Shown piece by piece: positions 58,344 to 64,000 of a stretch of 64,000 nt of DNA. Source of the stretch: Lytechinus variegatus. Taxonomy: Eukaryota; Echinodermata; Echinoidea; Temnopleuroida; Toxopneustidae. Position numbers and translations under genes: made by a program. Position 1 is the stretch's first letter, and every line of letters begins with the position of its first letter. Where the stretch lies: the NCBI RefSeq assembly GCF_018143015.1, contig NC_054751.1, positions 25,526,783 to 25,590,782 on the forward strand, in the 5' to 3' direction. The notes under the pieces are model-generated. The model was given only the letters and a program-made list of their open reading frames with translations, searched no databases and was not told where the DNA came from.

Positions 58344-60666
58344 CGAATGCAGATTTTGTAAAATACAATTAAATAGCCTGCATTGAAATGGTCAACTCCG
58401 TATGAATACATTTAGTTCTTTTTTTCATATTTCCCAATTTCACAAAGGGATATCAAGATGAATGAATACTTTGAGTTGAATACAGATTATTTGGAATATT
58501 ATTCAATACTTATAGTGTTAGGATTATTCCTAACCAGTTGGTTTCTTATCATTTTGCAGTGTATATGGTAATACTACAATCTGATTGTCCAATTTGAGCA
58601 ACAACAAAAAAAGGAAGGGTATTACAAAAATGGATTCAACCAACCCAATTATAAATGTTACCTGGGTCAAGAAGTTGCAAGAGAGAAGTATGATAATAGA
58701 ATGGCATTTGGAAAATGAAATACCAGACTTGCTGAAAAAACAACACACAGAGACACATATCTGTGTGTTTTCTTTTCTTCAAACAATACTTTGAGTTGGT
58801 TTACATCATATCGATCAGCAGTGTACAATGAATGGGGCCAGTAAGGAGTCACTCAGGCCGTTATTCGAATGGCTTGTGGTGTATGTGTCTATTTGGCAGG
58901 TACACATGTTAACAATAAAAATTAATGAAAACACATAAAATGCAGCACTTGGCATCAATTTGTGAGGTTCAATCAAAATACAAATACGGAATGGACTTAT
59001 GTTACTTTTTAACACAAGAAAACTGATGTTTAGAAAAAGACATTATAAAATCGAACAAGATCTAGATATTACAGGTTGACGATGGACAGGTAGACATTTA
59101 TAAATCTCGACAGGTTACGAAAGCAAAATAACAGGATTAAACCAACTCGATATATAGAATATATATAAATATAAATATATACAGTGATTTTGGTGTGTCT
59201 TTCTCCTGCACAGTGCTATGAATACAGATATTCTTTCTAAAAAAAAAAAACGACTTACTGTGTACAAGGACAACACCTAAATCCCATCTACATGGTCATA
59301 TAACTACACAGATATAATCATCGTTACAATTCACAAATTTATTTAGTTTCCATGGTAACTACAAGATAAAATTTTTCTTTGTACATACAGGGACAACATT
59401 GGGCTGGCAGGAAATGCAGCCTATCGTCTATCATTATTTATCAAAAGCATCTGCTACAAAGCTCTCGTCCTCTCTCGCACTCTCGTTCGCATTTCTTGCT
59501 TATCATCGTCACGCTTAGTCTCCTATTTACAAACGTTACTTTACGAGTATAAATACCAGTTTTGTACATTTTGGCAAGCACCAGTTTTTATGTTTTTTTT
59601 TCTCCATCTGTCTATCTTTTCCCTTCTTGTGGGGAAGGATCAATAACATAATAAATAATACACATGCATATTTGAAGGTAGAACTATTTTGGTCTTTCCT
59701 TTTTGAGTTGCCTCTCGTCATCATCTAACCATTTTGCTGCATTGGACTCTTTCATACTTTGGTCACATGACTAATCAATCCCATTCCCACACAGGTAATA
59801 TAGTCCAATGGAAATGAGAAAATCAGGTAATTAGAGAACTAAAACAGGAAAAAAACTTCATAATTGTATCATTTCAGTGTGTAGAATATTTTGACAATGA
59901 CACCATTTTGTGACCACAAGCTGACCCTACAGAACCCTGCCATGATTACCATCGCCTCAGAAAATACTCGTCAATTTGGAACTTCCAAACTGGCCATCAC
60001 ATGAAGCTGGTAATCAGCATGGTTTGAGGGAGAAGGGTGCGGTCATACCCCCCTATTACCCCTTGGGACCCCCCTTCATCGCCCTTGTTAAGCTCATAAA
60101 ACCTTGCCCTAATGAGTAAACTCCAGTCTCACGGCTCAAACCAAATTTCTTCAAAGAACATCGGAGGGCACACGCTTGTGTCCCTTCACCAGACTTGTTT
60201 ACACAATGAAGAATTTAGTAGAACATTCATGACTATATTTCATGAAGGAGAAGCTGGATGGAAGGGAGTTGATTCTTATTTGAGGGTCCAGGGTGTCTTC
60301 TTACCATCTTTTTACTTCCTAGGTAATGATTCCATTTTCATTTTTTATCAAAGAACCAACAAAGACAGCTTTAAATATAAAGAAGCCATGTTCATTTCTT
60401 TATCATAAATCACTTGAAGAGGTATAGGTATTTATGGCGAGAATACCGTTCACTTCCATTTACATGTAAGTATGAAAAGGATGCTCTCCGCTTCATACCA
60501 AGCTATTAAAATCATGTCCTGGATGGTCCGTCAATCTCTAAAGAGTCCCAACTTTGTCGTTCGCAAACACGGCGGAAAATGTCAACAAAGGTCCTCGTTT
60601 TCTCCCCTGATAAGTTTCAATGTTTCTGTCATTCAGCCTTGCTTAGGTTCGTCTCCAGTTTGGCTC

Positions 60667-63600
60667 TCATTTGCCTGGACTATCGATGTGACTGCTGTAT
60701 GCTGACGCGCTGCAGGTCGGCAGAGCGAAGGGTCCTCCTACGCTGCAGAAGGATGGTGGCGACATCATTGCAGCATTTCCTAAAGCAAAATCAAGAAGAA
60801 AAAAAAGGAGATATTGGTGAGCGGGTTATCATACAACAGAGAATGTAAGAGGCTAGCAGATAATATTTCAGCAATCCACCGAGTTTCATTTATGGACATG
60901 AGGACTGAAAGTCTGAACCATAATTTCATTTGAAATAACACAGAAATAGCACAGAGCTCGGTATTCCAAAATATGCAGACAGAGCATTTGCACAAAAATA
61001 CTGATTCGATTAAAACTGTCAATGACCACTAAACTATACAGAATTGTCATTGCTTACATATGACCTCAAGACAATTTAAACTTTCAAGAGTTGAATAAAG
61101 AATATGAATTAAATTTCATATGGAATAATAAACTAATAATGCAATGATGAAGTGAGGCAATCCCATTACGAAAATGGAAATAAGAGTCGATGGATATGAA
61201 TGGTTAGTGCTTCTCGCGATGAATGGATTAGATAGAAATAAAAGCAAAAAGAGAGAGTGAGATAGAGAACAAGAAAAACAGTACAGGAAGGCTATAATGG
61301 CAAATGTTTCTATTCACTGCTTGATAAGTAAATGCATTTGCTATTATAATGAAATGGACATGACATAATGATTTGCTTTTTTGACACAAACTTTTGTTAA
61401 AAAAAGTGAAGGTGCATATTAAGAAAGTGTTTTCAGGAAGAGATTTTTTTCAGATATGAAGAGAGAGTGGAAGGGGGAAGAAATGAAATGAGTAATCTCA
61501 AGTCAGTGTTTATAACACCAAACATCAGCCACAACACAAAACTGGAGATCAAGCTGGTGCTGGGACTGGCGTCACTGGGTGTTGAGCTACTTATAACGTG
61601 AGAGGTCAATCTTGTAAACCGTTACTCAATTTTGGAGCTCAGTGGTTTATTTAGCATGGACGACGATGTTGAAATGAAGCTGGCGTAAGAACTGACACCA
61701 CTTGATAGTGTTGGATAGGTGTCAATCGCCTACATCCTTTATTTAGGTATTGGTGCTGGATTATTCAGCTTGAGCAAAACATCGAACTTGAAATCGCCCA
61801 ATGTGTCCAAAAAACCAAGAGAAAGTCTTGCTAATGATTTGATGATTATGTTGATGATGAAGATAATGTGATGATGATGATGATGATAAGAATGATTATG
61901 ATGAAGACAACAAATGACTCTCAGACCAAGAAAGAGGCAGAAATAGAAAGGGAACGTTATCTATATGATATATAAAGTATTAATTCTCCTAGTTAGCTAA
62001 ATAAAATGTTAGTAGCACCATATGTACCACAGAGACAAATAAATCTCTTGAAATGTACATTGTGACATATATGATATTTTAGGAACAATGTATAGATAGT
62101 CTCTGAATTTGTTAATTCTTATTCCACTTACAGACAAAAAAAATAATATTCAATAATTTTGCATTTCGCATCTCAGAAAATTTTTGAATGCAATATGAAA
62201 TTTTTATGCTTTAATTTGATGAAACAAATGATCACCCACCCGTTGCAGAAAGAGTTGCGACCAAACGCAACTCAAAAAATCTTGCGCAACTTGATTTTTC
62301 AGTCGATGAAGCACCCGTATTCGGGACTTGGGCTTGATATTTTGACTTGCATTTAAACGCAACTCATTCTGCAACAGGCACCACACACCATATCTAAATA
62401 CACATTTAGGTTAGTAATGATCTACAAGTATGTTACTGCAGCTAAATGAAAAGGATGGCATTGCACGAACCTTGCAATGAATTACAAATCACTTGTAAGT
62501 CCCCAAATCAATTATGAATATTACAATTAACTGCAAACTTTCAATACAGCAGTGAAAGTGAATTGGCAGCAAAATACTGATTAATTTGCAAGAGATAAAA
62601 CAGCTGGGCCCCATCTTACAAGAGTACAATCAATCGTAACTCTATGGAAATCCATCATTGTCATAATTTTTTCTACAGGAAATTTGCAAAATGTCCTTTG
62701 TAAACAAAGGAGAACGCACCAAATTGTCAAGAAATCAATTAATACATTCATTTAATATACATTCATATGTAGATAAACTTTTGAGCAAACATGCATTTTA
62801 TATGTTGACTTTGCGGGCTTTCCATAATTGCAACTGATCAGATCAATCACAATTCTTTTTAAGACCTATCAATCACAAGTCTACAATAGAATTTTGTGAT
62901 CAATTGCAATTAGGTTTCTTGCAATACCTCCTATGTGTCTAGGTGAAAAGAGCCCTTCGTGACGGGTGTCAAAATAAAACTACCATGGTTCACCAAATGA
63001 TGGGGGGGGGATAACCTAGGTGACATAAGCTAAAAAAATACTCCATGAATATACCGATGTGACCTTGATTATTGAATTTGATCGAAAGAGAGGTTGGGAA
63101 AAAGATTACTTTTTTCTTTGACATCTTCATCGTGATAAAACCAAGCACAGTAGTGTTCTGGGAAAAAGAAGAGAGAACAATTGAAAATAGGACAAGAACC
63201 TTTCTTTCTTCTCCGTTGAGTGATTATAATATATCCCTCTTGGATAGCTTTAATTGATGGCACTAGGACAGAGTTAAAAGCAGGCATGCAAAGTATGGCA
63301 TTGCTACAGAGTAATAAAGAAATAAGAGCATTCCCACTTGAAGATGTAAATGTCTGATGAATGAAAATATACATATATCTTTTCTTTACTTTTAAGTTCT
63401 ATTACAAGCCAAGTGTTTATGAAAAAGTAGAAAAAGGTAGAAAATACATAACCAAGTCATCCTAAATATATGGAATAATATTGAATTCTAGATTTCAAAG
63501 GGGTAGTGGGTTACAAAAAAGGTTGTTTTTTTTTGGGGGGGTGTCATCATATAGCTACCATCAGCAGTACACATACCTTGGTTGATAGTGGGCCCCGCCC

Positions 63601-63822
63601 CTCCTCCACCGCCCCCACCCCCTACCACGCCACTGGCGGAGGGGCTTGAGGGGGAACGGACTACGGGGGCAAAGGCACTCCTCTGCTTAACGGCAGTGAT
63701 CATGTTGGCGGGAGAGAAGGAGAGGGGGCCAGAGGCCGAGCCCTGGTTGCCCCCTGCCGCGGTACTGGTGGGGTGGTGGGGGGTCGGGAGGGGCGGGGAA
63801 GCGTTGATAATGGACACTGGAG
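60667..63822 (-). CDS. COE/EBF-type transcription factor, last two coding exons (partial, 5' part outside window)
   Basis: Two minus-strand exons join in phase: 63822-63577 (acceptor CCCTTTAG at its 5' side, donor GTATGT) and 60779-60667 (acceptor TTTGCTTTAG, ending in TGA). Together they encode about 118 residues. The segment SFSPANMITAVKQRSAFAPVVR, followed by Ser/Pro-rich sequence, resembles from memory the conserved C-terminal transactivation tail of EBF1/EBF3. The DNA-binding, IPT and helix-loop-helix regions would be on exons to the right. A run of eight glycines follows, then a final stretch with MMSPPSFCSVGGPFALPTC and ending DSPGK. EBF proteins are nuclear developmental regulators of neurons, muscle and mesoderm-derived cells. 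The exon structure is well supported. The EBF name rests on one motif, so another Ser/Pro-rich regulator is possible. Confidence 0.6.
60780..63576 (-). other. Last intron of the EBF-like gene
   Basis: A 2.8-kb phase-1 intron, GTATGT to TTTAG. It holds a GCAACTC-rich foldback at about 62240-62380, a MITE-like repeat starting GGGCCCCATCTTACAAGAG at about 62608, a (GAT)n run near 61850-61905 and otherwise unremarkable AT-rich sequence. No further coding exon was recognised. Confidence 0.55.
62240..62385. mobile_element. GCAACTC-type foldback repeat
   Basis: CGTTGCAGAAAGAGTTGCG at the left and CGCAACTCATTCTGCAACAG at the right form inverted ends, with CGCAACTTGATTTTT inside. Related text (GAGTTGCGTTTGATT twice, then GCAACTCTTTGTGCAAC) lies at about 50800-50880. 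Confidence 0.65.
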
Positions 63823-64000
63823 CTAAAGGGTGTGGAATGTACATGAACAGGCAAAGAGGCGAGGTGATAGAGGTGCAGCACATAGGGGAATCGGAAGTGA
63901 AAAAATAAAGATGAAGAAAATAGCGAATTTGAAGATGGAGACAATCAGGAGGTACATTTATTTATTTTAGCAATGACAAATGTAGTGAAAAGGTGAAAAG

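Larger units (their letters stand above)
49876..60666. other. Gene-free stretch between convergent CCT7 and EBF-like gene
   Basis: About 10.8 kb. It should include the CCT7 3' UTR at the left and the EBF-like 3' UTR, possibly long, at the right. Recognised contents are MITEs at 51972, 52311, 57153 and 57755, a pogo-like element at 52636, an ATTA-rich island at 54180-54560, a (ATC/ACC)n tract at 55556-55650 and a GCAACTC-type repeat near 50790-50880. No other exon can be supported. Confidence 0.6.

Noticed and set aside
63582-63908. Plus-strand Pro/Gly-rich open frame of 108 codons
   Set aside because: It is antisense to the EBF-like exon at 63822-63577; its bias comes from the glycine run.

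Overview
The window is a repeat-rich, AT-rich stretch of animal nuclear DNA. It has long introns with GT/AG borders, microsatellites, a tRNA-derived SINE, LINE tails and dozens of short foldback (MITE-like) transposons. The repeat style, including TTAAAGGG-type and GGGCYCCGTAACAC-type terminal repeats, looks to me like an echinoderm, most likely a sea urchin. That assignment is from recollection and style only; another marine deuterostome or invertebrate is possible. No bacterial, organellar, rRNA or CRISPR content was seen, and no retrovirus- or LTR-like element was recognised.

Three protein-coding genes can be supported by splicing open reading frames in phase. (1) Minus strand, 24344 to 6270: an eight-exon, 459-residue acyl-CoA thioesterase / bile acid-CoA:amino acid N-acyltransferase (ACOT/BAAT) family enzyme. 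It has a Cys-Asp-His triad and a C-terminal SKL peroxisomal signal. (2) Plus strand, 32494 to 49875: an eleven-exon CCT7 gene (TCP-1 eta subunit of the cytosolic chaperonin), about 545 residues, complete. Its first coding exon carries only ATGATG. (3) Minus strand, 63822 to 60667: the last two coding exons of what looks like a COE/EBF (Collier/Olf/EBF) transcription factor; the rest lies to the right of the window. The ACOT/BAAT gene and CCT7 are divergent, about 8 kb apart. CCT7 and the EBF-like gene converge on a gene-free stretch of about 10.8 kb.

Layout: 1-6.3 kb is intergenic with LINE tails, a MITE and a local tandem duplication. 6.3-24.3 kb is the ACOT/BAAT gene. Its sixth intron is occupied almost entirely by one 9-kb inverted-repeat element (7817-16847). 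Both arms are arrays of the 14-bp palindrome GTTGCCATGGCAAC, which matches the RFX/X-box consensus, at an alternating spacing of about 155 and 235 bp. The centre is a tandem array of AAGATGGC units that flips orientation at about 11831. 24.3-32.5 kb is intergenic with nested DNA transposons, including a hAT-like element with a clear 8-bp target duplication inside another foldback element. 32.5-50 kb is CCT7, whose introns hold many MITEs, a SINE, a second hAT-like element, three copies of a 215-bp repeat and decayed duplicates of the end of exon 9. 50-64 kb holds a pogo-like element, more MITEs, an ATTA-rich island with no recognised repeat that could be a regulatory module, and the 3' end of the EBF-like gene.

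The genes have no obvious joint function. CCT7 is housekeeping, the ACOT/BAAT enzyme is peroxisomal lipid metabolism, and EBF is a developmental regulator. The most unusual object is the RFX-palindrome foldback element inside a transcribed intron.
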